A stretch of DNA of 64,000 nt from the NCBI GenBank assembly GCA_021399445.1, contig JAJTUQ010000003.1:4092001-4156000 (forward strand). The letters are read 5' to 3'. Below are positions 1-11,233 of the stretch, piece after piece (position 1 is the first letter of the stretch; every line of letters begins with the position of its first letter). Origin of the DNA: Xylogone sp. PMI_703. Taxonomy: Eukaryota; Ascomycota; Leotiomycetes. Below the pieces are notes generated by a model that worked only from the letters and a program-made list of their open reading frames with translations, was not told where the DNA came from and searched no databases. The position numbers and the translations under genes are program-made.

Positions 1-1664
1 GCCTTGAACTCGATTGCGATAGGTCCAGTAGGTAAGTAGTATGGTATAGAAATTATAGAGAAGTGGAGCAAATCCAATTGAGACAAGTAACTTCCAAGTG
101 GCTATGACGTCTTTGCCCTGTAGCTTGACTGTTGATGCAGCCAACGCCTCCGCTGACTTCTTCTTGCTTATGACCTTTGTTGCGATGAACACTGGAGCAA
201 ACAGGATAAGACCAGGCAGGACACCAATCGAGAGAATTGATAGCTTCAGAACCCGATATATGAGCGTAACGACAACTTGAATAATAGACAACTTTGCGTA
301 TTCGACCTGGTGGTCCCTAATATTCAAGTATCGTAACTGCTTGTTATATGCTGAGACGGCATCCTTGACTGCGATGATTCTGGGGTCGTCCTTGTAATGG
401 GTATAGCCTTTAACCAGCCTGCGGTTCAATTCCACCACGACAGGGAGCGGGAGCTTTTTACCAGTGGGGTTATAAAGTCGCCGAGCAGCTTGGATAACCA
501 TAAGCGTATCATAATCAGGGCTAGTAACAGTAACAGCGAGAAGTGCCTGATATATGGTATCAAGAAGCTGGCCAACTGCTTCTCTTCGCTCACCTTTCCT
601 ATAAAGCTCCACAAGCTCTTTGGGTACCTCAATGGGGTTACCAAATTCTATGACAGCCCGAGACCGGAACTTATGAGCATGGAAATAGTTCATTCCGCAG
701 GGCACAATTTTAAGACCACTGTCTGGATTTGCGGCCAAGGAGCCCAACGCCATAATTGCAACACCAGCTTTGAGAGGTAATAGTTCAGGACGGTCGTGGC
801 TACCACCTTCAGGGAAGATACCTACGGCGCCGCCGCTGCTAAGACGATCAAAGACGGCATCATAAACTTCCGTCTGATCAACTTTTGGTGCAGTCTTGAA
901 CTTTGAACCTTGATAACCATCCTTAGGGCCGTTGACATCCTTGTTCGTGATCTTCCCATCGTCATCAATGTCATCTCTGCCAGTTAATTGTCTCATCGCA
1001 ACTGCACCTTTGAAAGGCTTCTTCAATCGCAGCTCTTCGTCGCTGATAACTTCAGCAACTTCAGAATTTGCTGCAGTGCCATTGACAGTAGGCAAGACCA
1101 ATAATCCACCAATTTGGAGTTCTTTGCCTTCGAACTTGGTGCCCACACCACGAACAAGGAGAGGGTCATTAACAGGATCTGGGAGATAGATAGTTCCAGT
1201 GGCCGGCTTTACCATATCCATAGCACGAGCAACAGGCACAGCACCAACCCTTCGAGCAAACCAACCAATAACCCATCTGTTCATAGACTTTGCAGCCGTA
1301 AGGATACTCAATCGCCGGTGACATTCGTTACGCAGGATGCGCATGAGGATAAGAGGGTCAACGAACTAAAGAACGTCTTAGAGCGCATACCCAGCAAAAC
1401 CACTCAAGTTTCAAGACTTACCTGGTTTGCATGAGGAGCCGCGACGAAGATAACGGGCCCTTTACGAGGCACCTTCCATGCGCCACGCGGATGCACTTCT
1501 CGAAAGAAGAGATCAACCAAGATAGAGAAGGTCCAAAGTAGAATATCATATGTAAAGTTCGACATCGGATACAACTCCTTTCCAGGTTTCTTGTGAGGCA
1601 CATGTTCGTGTATCTGCGGGGGCTTCCCTTTCCCAGCCTTTTCCTCCTTCGCCATTTTCGTCAA
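1..1664 (-). CDS. SCT1: glycerol-3-phosphate O-acyltransferase (Sct1/Gpt2 type), 3' end outside window
   Basis: Catalyses the first acylation of glycerol-3-phosphate (or dihydroxyacetone phosphate) to lysophosphatidate in the ER membrane, the entry step of phospholipid and triacylglycerol synthesis. Exon 1 is 1664-1422 (81 codons); intron 1421-1366 has GTAAGT and TTTAG ends; exon 2 is open from 1365 to the window edge (455 codons). The splice rebuilds the acyltransferase block I motif: exon 1 ends APHANQ and exon 2 starts FVDP, giving the H..D catalytic pair. The fungal block III motif FPEGGSHDRP lies near residue 265, and hydrophobic stretches near residues 455-530 look like membrane segments. 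About 536 residues are visible; the yeast enzymes have roughly 750, so the C-terminus is missing. The start is the first ATG of the frame; a second Met three residues later is possible. The family call is firm; SCT1 versus GPT2 is not decided. Confidence 0.93.
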
Positions 1665-2896
1665 CCTGATGTGACTCGGATTGTGAGGGCAGATCGGAAA
1701 GCGAGTGAAACAAAGTATGGATTATATCAACCCAAAAGCCAAAAAGCGAAGGTTCCAAACAACAAAAGTCCCCACAAACTGTTCGGAATAAGAAAGAAAT
1801 GTCTCGGGCAGACGGAACCCCTCGAATGTTCTATAAAGCGTGATTGTTGTGAGGCTATAGAAGCTCCCCACCCCACCAAAACCTTGCAAATTCAACCGAT
1901 TTTCCACCAGCAGCCTGCAGCAAGCACGGGAAAAGGAAAGAAAGCGGTTCGCGGATTGGCGTATCAGGTCTTGGCCAGCCGTCGTTTGGATTTAACAAAG
2001 CCCTTATGCACCGTTCGCAGGTATATCATGCCGCTTTGCAGTTCGATTTGCACACCAAGCAGGTGAGTTGCGCGCGGATGGGGTGGCAATTTATTTATGT
2101 CTTTTGCGATCTCTCGTGGTGCGATGAAACCGATGCCTGATTCCTTCCGCTCGCAAGGTAGCTTTTTTCGCTTGCTGCATGCTGCGGATGCACGGCTGCT
2201 GGCCTAGTGACCTCACTTGAGTGGCCTCACTTGAGTGGCCCCCGAGCGCGTCTATTTTACTTAGACGCGGGAGACGCCGATGGGGAGCGAGTAAGATGAA
2301 CCAGAACAACGGAGGATTGTCCCCATTCTTAACCTCCACCCTGAAGCTTACTCCGTCCCTACCAGGTAGGCGACTTCGTAATTTCACTAAATTTCGTAAT
2401 TTTACTCCTGAATTTCACATGTGAATGCGCGGCGGGAGTGGGTCCGGGCGCCGGCTTATGGGTAGTGAATCTGCAAAACATAGCTTAATCACCACAACAC
2501 ATCACAGACACACCTTGCAGCAGCAATCAAAACAAGTTGTTCGGTCATTCAAAGTGCTCATAATCTTGGAAGACTTCAAAGGCCTCGTATTATTTACCAT
2601 TATATAAATACATGAACAGATAACTCATATGCTATAAGTTTGAAAAACAAAAACTGTTCTCCAAACAGCGGAGAATTGAGGGAATCTACGACCCACTGAC
2701 CAAAGCCTGCACGCCATTTTTTCTGGTTTTCTACATCCATGCTCAAAGTCCTGGAACAAATGCCCAAAGACGCCATGCGAGAAACCCAACAGATAATCAA
2801 GCAAGAAGAGAGGAGAATGCACATGGCAAAGAAGAGGGCCAGCAACTTCCAAATATCCCAACACAGCTAAACAATAATGCAACATCCCAAATTCCC
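1665..2896. other. intergenic: acyltransferase promoter and mpg1 3' region
   Basis: This separates two minus-strand genes, so it should hold the acyltransferase promoter on the left and the mpg1 3' UTR on the right. The open frames here are short and resemble nothing I know. It carries an exact 14-bp tandem duplication (annotated separately) and two copies of a TTCGTAATTT-type motif near 2374 and 2393, about 19 bp apart. Confidence 0.6.
2211..2238. repeat. exact 14-bp tandem duplication
   Basis: CCTCACTTGAGTGG occurs twice in direct succession (2211-2224 and 2225-2238). Its core CACTTGAGTG is close to palindromic. It lies about 550 bp upstream of the acyltransferase start codon and could be a duplicated protein-binding site or simple replication slippage. 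Confidence 0.85.
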
Positions 2897-4217
2897 TTAC
2901 ATGATGATTGCTGGAACCTCGACATTGGCCTTGATGCTCTTGTGCGGTAAGATGCTACCGCCGTTCACATATACCTCGTCACCGATCGTAACGTCGTCAC
3001 CTAGAACCGTAACGTTCTCCAATCGTGCCCACTTCCCAACAATCGAATTCCAGCCGACGATGGTGCTCTTAACCCAAGCATGGTCTTTCACCTTGGATCC
3101 GGCAAGCAGCACACATCTCTGTAGGCGGACACCATCGCCAACAACAACATCGGGTCCAATGGTGACATTAGGACCAATGCGGCAGTTCTTTCCAATCTTA
3201 GCTGAAGGATCAACCAGAACGTTTCCTCCGTGTACATATGGTGTGCCAGGAGGGGTGAGAAGCTTGGAGCCTTTCTTTGTTAGTGAGGACAAGTACAAGC
3301 ATGTTCCAGCAAGGAAATCCTTTGGTTGACCAACATCCATCCAGTAACCCTCGAGATCCATCGAGTGTAACTGACCATCAGCAACAATCTGAGGGAATGT
3401 TTCTTGCTCGATTGAGGTTGGTCGCAGCTCAATACGCTTGAGTACGCTTGGGTTAAGAATATAGATACCAGCATTGATACGATTGCCAACGAACTGCACT
3501 GGCTTCTCGACGAATCGATCGATGCGGGAGTTGTGGTTTGGCTTGTGAACAACGACACCATACTTGGATGGCTCCTCTACCTTAGTCACAATGATGGTTC
3601 CCTCATCGCCATGTGCTTTGTGGAATGCTGCAAGCTCTTTAAATGGATAATCGCAAATAACGTCTGAGTTCAGGACAAAGAAGGGGGAGTCATCCTTTCC
3701 GAGGGTCTTTTCAGCTAGCTTCAAAGGTCCTGCGGTTCCCAGTGGCTCTTGCTCGATGGAGAATTCGATGTTAATACCGAATCGTTGAGAGTACTATACG
3801 CGTTGTTAGCCTGAGAGATCTCCTGGCACCGGTGGACCCCCTCCACTCATAGCATACCTCTGCGAGAGCCTTCTCCATTATTTCAGGTCGGTAGTTGACG
3901 GCCAAGACAACGTCAGTGACACCAGCCTCAGCCAACGCTTCGATTTGGTGCAGAATCATGGGCTTGTTGCCAAATTCGACCAATGGCTTGGGGAGGGTGA
4001 GGGTCTATGCATATTTCGTCAGCCGCACAGGATCTTGGTGAGTTGCTGAGCTTATAGAAGCGGTTCCCGAGGATTGGGGCTATAATGCCAGCTGGAAGAG
4101 ACGTACAAGAGGTCGCAGACGTGTGCCGAAGCCACCAACGAGAATAAGGGCTACAGTTCATTGTTAGAGCTGGTAATTATGCTTCTCGGTATGTTTGAGT
4201 TATGCCATACCCTTCAT
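2897..4217 (-). CDS. MPG1: mannose-1-phosphate guanylyltransferase (GDP-mannose pyrophosphorylase)
   Basis: Makes GDP-mannose from mannose-1-phosphate and GTP in the cytosol, the donor for N- and O-glycosylation, GPI anchors and wall mannan. Four exons join cleanly: 4217-4211 (only ATG AAG G), 4150-4107, 4004-3858 and 3793-2897, giving 364 residues, the usual length of fungal Mpg1/Psa1. The N-terminus reads [19 protein letters not shown], the nucleotidyltransferase signature split by introns 1 and 2. [13 protein letters not shown] follows. The C-terminal third has hexapeptide repeats of a left-handed beta helix and ends VEVPAIIM. Intron ends are GTATGG/TGTAG, GTACGT/CATAG and GTATGC/TATAG. 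All three introns fall within the first 66 codons, and the first coding exon is only 7 nt. No competing assignment. Confidence 0.97.
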
Positions 4218-5948
4218 CTTGATAGAGGATTAAAGTGGAGTCTAGAACTTTTCAAGGTATAGAAAAGGAGTTATTCAAGATACGACAATGAGGCTGAGGA
4301 CGGCGGGGACGATTTCTCCAAACTCTAGAGCCGCGCGGCGTAAGACGAAGTTCAAAAGTAAAAGAACGTGATGCAACGAACGTAATACTTTTTTATTGTT
4401 GCTGAAGAATAGTGCAAGAAAACTTCCACGTTGGTTGATGGTTCAGGGTGGAAAAAACAGATGGGAAATTCGAGCAATATGGGGGAGTTCAAGTAAGGAC
4501 AGTTGGCGTCGGGACCTTGCGAACTAGAGTTATTTCGAACTTGCAAAAGGGGGCTGCCACTTTGTGCCCGCTTAAATTTCGGTGCAGGCCCAGAGCAGCG
4601 AGACAGCCTGTAGCAAATAGGGAGGCGAAATTGCACGGGGCCTGGCAGATGACGCTGGCTGGATCCTCACCTGAAATTGGGAAATCTGAAATTGCACCAA
4701 TGCTACGGGCTACGAAGCCTTTCATGTAACGGTTGTGCAGCCCGTATTTGCCAAAAGGGTTTCTTTTTGTGTCCTTTTCGTGATATGGGCAGTTCCGTTC
4801 TCGTATTTCCCGATATTATAGCATGGGGTGATTAGAGAACCACCACCACTTCCTCCTGAGGCTTTTCCCTTCGTACCCGCACCAGTACGCCAGATCACGA
4901 GGAAGGGCCAGATGTGGCCGTGCCCAGTCGTGCTGCTGCTCTACTGCTGGATCTCGGGCCTGACAGCCTTACAACCTGGCAGCCTGATATTGATGGCTTG
5001 GTCTAGCTCAACCTCCAAAGTTCGTGGGGGCAAAGAGGGCTAAGATCAAATTAAATACGGTAGGGGTCAGGGGGGGTTATATTACTTCTACTGCACCATA
5101 AAACAACCTCCATACCCGCTTTCTCCGTCTACAACTACTTCGTATTGTACAATGCTACTGTGATCTAGACCTCGTTATCGCCGTAGTCATTGAAACGTCT
5201 ATTGCTTGGGCACGGTAGCACTATTACGACATTGCACTATGGGGCTATTCTCAATTGCGTTTTACTTGTCGTAAGGTCGTTACATTCGTTAAAAAACATG
5301 ACAGGAGATTTAAAGTGTTGAACCCCAACCCGCTTTGACATCTAACTTCATAAATCAACATTCCCGGCCGTGTCTGAACGAGTAATTGCATAAAGATAAC
5401 GAAGGCACTATGCTCAACCCCGCTTGCTAAATGCATAAAGGCAAACATTGTCAAAACAAAAGTACCCCTCGAGAAAACATTGAATGGAGAAGCTCCAAAG
5501 CCGCCCTGCCTCCCTTATTTCATTTTGTTTTTTGCTTTTTTCATTTGAAATAGGGATATCGAAGAATCGAAGAAAATGCCACTCCAATTGGGACAGCTGG
5601 TAGGTGAGTTGCCTCAGATATCCAACCGGCTGGTGCTGTACTCTCCCAAGCCGTGATACATCATAGTCTTAATCGAAGAGAAAGATAAAAATTAAGAGAT
5701 TCGTGGGTCGTTAAAAGGTCATTACCGTGTGAGAGATCGTTAAGTCGTGAGAGCTAACTTTTGGTCTTTTTTCCCTCTTTTGAAAACATCAAACTTTTGT
5801 TCTCATCTGATAGGTGCAGATTGTATGTTGCATATCTGCTCCTGAGTCTATGGCTGCCGCATGTGATCTAAGAGCAGCAGGACGTTTCGAATCGAAAATC
5901 GTCGCGGTATTGCTTAGCTGTTGGTATAGAATTGATCAGCAAGTCAAT
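4218..5948. other. intergenic: mpg1 promoter and 3' flank of the dsRBD gene
   Basis: No supported gene. The right half of the interval has T-rich runs (around 5520-5545). Short open frames on both strands lack recognisable motifs, codon-like character or splice partners. The mpg1 promoter should lie in the first few hundred bases. Confidence 0.6.
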
Positions 5949-6278
5949 CTAGTCGGACGATGCACTAGAACTGCTGCTGCTGAGATTGCCAGAATGGCTG
6001 CGGTGCCCACCTCTCTTCCTGTGCCGGCTATGGCCCTCATTGGCAGGTAGCCCTTGCACAACGCCGTTTCGAGCCAGCATTCCTCCATTGACTGAGAAGT
6101 TCCTGCAGACCATGAAGGCCCGCATAGCTGCATTCTCCTGGGCCAGTCCATCTGATTCGTAGGAGAGATCAGTTTGGTACTCTCTCCCATTCACTAGGAC
6201 GAGACAAGTGTAGCCGGAATTGTTTCGGTACACCTCATACAAGGGATCCCGCCAGCCTCGGCGACGGCATAGGCCTAT
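5949..6278 (-). CDS. double-stranded RNA-binding-domain-like protein, 3' exon only
   Basis: About 109 residues are convincing as the last exon of a dsRBD-like protein. The order is GWRDPLYEVYRNN, SGYTCLVLVNGREY and AQENAAMRAF. This matches the beta strands (P-x-Y-x-V, G-Y-T-C-x-V-x-V-N-G) and the final AA-x-x-A helix of the dsRNA-binding fold. A basic and Ser-rich tail (HSRHRKRGGHRSH, then SSSSSSASSD) ends the protein. I start the exon after the CGCAG acceptor at 6280-6279; the frame stays open further upstream to about 6341, so the exon could begin earlier. The 5' exon(s) carrying the start codon and first dsRBD helix were not found with confidence. Function is inferred from fold only: a possible dsRNA or structured-RNA binder. 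Confidence 0.6.
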   Translation of the reverse strand: MGLCRRRGWRDPLYEVYRNNSGYTCLVLVNGREYQTDLSYESDGLAQENAAMRAFMVCRNFSVNGGMLARNGVVQGLPANEGHSRHRKRGGHRSHSGNLSSSSSSASSD

Positions 6279-9200
6279 CTGCGGTGTAAGTTGGAGTGCC
6301 AACAAAACAGTTTGTAGAAGAACCACATGACGACATAACAAAGAAAGCGAGTAAACATTTAGCCAAACTAAGTAATTTGGGTCCTAAAATATGAAATTTC
6401 ACGCTCAATTGGGCATTGACACATCAACGCCACCCTCGGGAAAGAAAAACAGAAATGAGGCGGTAAGAGAAAAGCAGATAAACTATAGTTCAAAGGAAAC
6501 CCCCCCTTCATTGTAGGGCGGACTATCAAAGAAGAGCCAAGAAGAATTTCAATACAATAATCTCCATGCGATTGCAAGGCGGTCCAGAAAGGATGGGTTG
6601 ACGTACTCTCCAGATATGCCATATAAAAGCCACCCATTGTGTGTGGGGGGTATATCAGGTGTTGAAAATTACAAAGGTAATTCAGATATCCCGAGAAGAG
6701 AAAAAGGCCACCCCTTGACAGAGCGTGGTATGGAAGGTATAGGGCTGTCGATGTCAGGGACAATTGACGATGGAAGCCCAGAAAATTGCGGGAGCAGAAG
6801 ATGCAAATAAGCCCAACCTCGTGGTGGTATACAGGGAGGACGCACAGAATTTCAGTGCAACCGTATGTGTGAATACAATTGTGTATATGAGGATGGTCCT
6901 AAAGTTGAAGAGTAAGGCTGACGGATCGAGTGGGTGGTCCTAGGGGGGTGCAGGAATTTCATCCATCGACGGCGAAACATGTGTGATTTATTGCAACAGT
7001 CTATGGTTAGCGTAGAGCAAGGATTATGGAAAGAAGTTCCGCAGAAGAACCTCGGAGACTGTTCAGATAGGGCAGAAGACTTGAACAGACGCAAGACAGA
7101 TGCGGCTCTTCAATGTGACCCATAACGATGTGTTGGCGTCGTGGTTGCCAGTCCATAAAATTCTAGAGATTAGGCAACTCCACCACCGCATGGAACGCAT
7201 GCTAGGCGATTGATTCTGATAGCACGGAGGGGTCAATATCGGCCCCTCTGAGGTAACCTTTCCAGTGCTCAGATTGACGGTGCAGCTCCGGTGGCGAAAG
7301 GGTCAGTAATCCCGATTCCGCCATCCCAAAGGTTCGGAAGAGAGTATAATCCCTTTGGTCAGAGAAAAAAAATAAGACCACCGAAGGTAACCTGGCACGT
7401 TACAACTACCACTCTCTTCTCACACTTGGACCTGCCCTAAAATGAACCGATGGGGTAAAGTCGCTAATGCACATAAATCGAAAACCATTGTGGGCCATGC
7501 AAAGGAGGAGTAAGATATTCAGTACCACGGTGTAACGGTAGCTAAGGAACCAACGATCGTCTGTTCTGGAGTGCAAGAATAGGTCAAGCAACTAGATTCT
7601 GTACCAAGAGACCTCTGCACAGGCCAGCCAAGGCGTTAGAGATTTGGAACTTGATTAGAACTGATTGACTGATTGTCTTTGCCCCGCACTACAACGGCCG
7701 CTCATTTGCAAGGGAGTCGCGGCAAGCATTCGCGCTTGCTGGTGATCGAGTGGAGAACAACTTGACACGAAGTCAGGTCGGTGAGCCATCCAATGCAAGT
7801 TCATGGCTGGTAACGACTCGCATCGACCAGCATGATTTAACGACAAACGTGAGCATACAGTAACTAGTTTGAGGGATAGGTAGGACTAGTTCTGTAAGCA
7901 AGAGCGCCAGCCCAGCCAGGAATACTAACCGCGACAAGGTTGTGTGGTGCGCTATGCAATGATGAGTTGGCAGTGCGCTTGACGTCCTAAGCAGCTAAGG
8001 GGATTATGCCGTGGAAGATGAAAGAGGCATCGGCAACGTATATTAACAATGCGGCAGAAAAGAGGTTTTGGAGATGGAATACCACCTTGTAGCTGCAGCA
8101 CGATCATGGGTTCGTCGGGGTTCGTCGTTCGTTCTCAGAGACATCGCCTGGAGAACCCTCATCGACATCCCCAATGTGACGTTCGCGCCATCCAATCGTA
8201 ATATTCCGAACTGGAGATCAGGACCCTGACATACACGTACATTTGAACCCGGGAAGATCTAGCACCAGCCCTTTTCAGCCCTGGGGCCAGACCCGCGAGG
8301 TGTGTGTGGTACGAGACCAGAGTTGCTGTGAGAGAGAGATCCAGACGCCTTGTCACAATCCCGTGCGTGAGTTGTATCGGCGTCCTGGTACTCGGGAAAC
8401 GTAGTCCGGCTGCCATTCGTAGAGAGAACCGGTCTGGTACCGTAGGTACATATATTATTGTATGCAGCTGCACGAATGCTGCAGCTAAATGGAGCGCGGT
8501 TGCTGCAGGAGAGAGGCGAGGCCACAAATGGCCTTCGTAACACGACCCGGGGGATTTCTCGACTCTCCAACATGTCTCAGGATGATCTCATGAAGCGCCT
8601 CGTAGCAAAGTAATTAATAGGGCTCAGTCATGCTGGAATACATGAAAGCAGAAATGCATAACTAAGCATGATCTCAACTTGAAATCGAGGAGTGGGAGTG
8701 AAAATTAGGATCGGAAAGCCAAAGGTTCACGATTAGCGCTTTCCAGTATCGGATACGGTGACCTTTGCCGGCCTCATAGCCTTTGTTACGGTAGGAACGA
8801 CCAAACGTGAATCATCTATTACTAAGACCGGTCGTTTCTCAGGTCCAACATGCAATGCACACTGCATACCTATTTTGAGCCATCGTATCTCAATGTAGAA
8901 ATCAATACATATGGAAGGTAGGATAACATGAGGTTTTCTGTGACATATAACTCTGCAGTTCCAGATGGAACATTCCATTCGGACCTTTATGGACTTCCCC
9001 ACCTCTGCAGATGTTCATAGAAACAGACATCTATAATCGAAGGATTGCTTGATTGTGTACATGTCTACCAGTCAGAGCACCGGGATGCCGTCGATCTCAC
9101 ACCGGAGCTGGGCGTCAAATGCCGCTCTGCAAGGCATATAATAATATGTCGACCCTGCGACGACTTGTACTGGATTCGCTTCTTCCCACTTTCAAGGTCA

Positions 9201-9367
9201 CGCTGTATAGAGCATATGAAAAAGTCGGCTTCCTAGACAGCACATGTGCTCTCTAATATCTGGTCTTTCCGCCAAGACATTCCGGTGATGCCGAAATGTC
9301 CCTAAAAGCTGCGACCAAAGCTGCGACCGTCGAACAACACTCTCGATAACCTGTGTCTCCTAACTTC
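6279..9367. other. intergenic, should contain unresolved 5' exon(s) of the dsRBD gene
   Basis: Three kilobases between the dsRBD exon and the farnesyltransferase stop codon. The upstream exon(s) of the dsRBD gene must lie here on the minus strand, but no candidate keeps frame with the exon and looks coding. A minus frame at 8733-9002 (89 residues) has no recognisable domain and is not called. A 12-bp tandem duplication sits at 9305-9328. Confidence 0.5.
9305..9328. repeat. 12-bp tandem duplication
   Basis: AAAGCTGCGACC is repeated exactly (9305-9316 and 9317-9328), just downstream of the farnesyltransferase beta stop codon, probably in its 3' UTR. Confidence 0.8.
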
Positions 9368-11233
9368 CTAGAATCCACCTTTGGATGCGTAATAAGTCCT
9401 TGTTCGTTCTGCCACACCCTGTGGAACTGCGAAAACCGGATGCACGGTTTTCACCCTGTCCTCTTCATCATATACTTGAGTCTCCTTGACAATGGGCTCC
9501 ACTGTCCAGCGGTACGGAGATATTAAATTCCCAGATAGGGTCTCCTCCGCCAACATAGACGGGCTAAAATGCCACTTATGTTGCGCAGAACTGAGACCTG
9601 CTAAGACATAGCATGTATGGTATGAGTCAGATGAACTGGGTCTAATTAGCAATGTGACAGGCTGCGAAACTTTAAAAAGGCTGCTCATACTGGCTCGGTT
9701 TGTCCCGAAGACCACCACGTTTCCCCAGATCCTGGCAACAACAAAGAATATATCTGATTAACCCCTCTCGGCTGTACAGACTTCCATTAAAGGAGACCCC
9801 GGGTGCAAACCCTATTTCAGTAGGGCCTTCGACGCAGGCCTCCAGTAGAGGCCAACATCCGCCGACCCAGTGACTGTAGCAACCGTCGACAAGCTTGTTT
9901 GTACGGCCTGAAAAGCCGCCTTCAGGTGCATATTGTCGGGCGGATAACCACGAGATAAGAAGAGGAACGTCTAGACACCTAATGTTGAACCCAACATCAG
10001 CATACCCCTCCTCTCTAGAAATTATAAACAAAACAATGCGGGTTACTCACTCGGGTATAATGACATGCGGGTCTCCTAGGATACACAAGCATGCAAGAGC
10101 GCAGAATGCATACGCACCATGAGCTTCAGCATCCGGGCGTGTGGCAATGCCACCTTCAAATGTCTGGCCTACGTTCACTTGGTCAGCAGGTTTCTGCATG
10201 GTTGAAAGGATCTAGAAAATGCACACACAGCTGCTGATCCACTCAGGAAGGTTCGTGAGGAAGGTAGCACCGGGTGACCAAGCAGGCGAAGTTTGCGGGA
10301 GTTCAAGTGGCAATTCGAGGAGAGAAATGACAACGGCTGCAATGTAGGCACCTCTGAATCTCGTTAGGACCTACCGGTGATGGTGTGGTAGCCTCCTCTA
10401 TGTAAAACTTACCGAATATCCTCCTCGCCACCTACAGCCATCTGAAACCCACCATCGGGTTGCTTCAACGCACCCAACCACTTCCACATAGCTTTGCGAT
10501 CGATGATGTCCAGCGCTTCCTCTCCACCCACAATAGTAAGTGCAAGTACGATTGCATAAGTAGTAGCAAGATGTGACGTTTGGCCATGTCCCCCTCCAAA
10601 GCCTCCACTTTCGTTCTGTATTGGCCGAGCCGTGTTAACCATCCTCTCACGATACTGGGAGACGTCCTCGCCCATGGTTGAAAGACCACATAGTGCCCAG
10701 TAGAACATCCAAGGTCTGCTTGCATCAGCGGCAACGTAAGGCGCTGGTAGTCTACGAAGGCTGTTATGGAGAAATCTGATATGTCTGTCTCGGTCTAGAC
10801 GGGGTACTCCATGACGGTTATATTTAAGCGCTGGTTCTTGGCCCGAGAGAAAGGGAAGGCATTCATAGATAGTCTCATCTTGTACCCTAGAAGTATGTGT
10901 GTCGAGAAGATCTTGGATCGGGGGGAATTTAGTGAAGAGGTCGGGAAAAGAAGGAGGGGTTGTAGCTTCTGCAGCAGCCATGGTGCTGTAATGCCTCGCA
11001 GTCGGTGTGAATGGGATGTACTCTGTAGATGCCGTATTGGAGCCAGAGGTAGCATTAGACGGCTCTCCCACCACTTCTTCTAATATAACCCTAGACTGTT
11101 GTTGTGACTTGCTATCTTGATACCGAGGGGAGGGATTGGGAATGGAGGATGTTGTTGGAAACGACTTTGGGCTGTCCATGGCTCGCCTTTTGAAGATCAC
11201 CCTTGGGCGTCCACGATTCTTTGCAAGCGTCAT
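9368..11233 (-). CDS. RAM1: protein farnesyltransferase beta subunit
   Basis: Catalytic zinc subunit that transfers farnesyl to CaaX cysteines of Ras, Rho and a-factor-like proteins, working as a heterodimer with the alpha subunit in the cytosol. Five exons: 11233-10413, 10353-10229, 10168-10051, 9978-9691 and 9641-9368, total 541 residues. All junctions keep frame. The prenyltransferase repeats include ESGGFGGGHGQTSHLATTYA and YAPEGGFSGRTNKLVDGC. The zinc ligands are visible: Asp and Cys in LVDGCYSHWVGGCW, and His in SYHTCYVLAGLS. The first ~84 residues are Ser/Pro-rich and lack family similarity; an in-frame ATG at 10981 (MAAAEATTPPSF) would give a conventional N-terminus, so the start is uncertain. 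It is divergent to the zinc-cluster gene across 2.5 kb. Confidence 0.95.
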
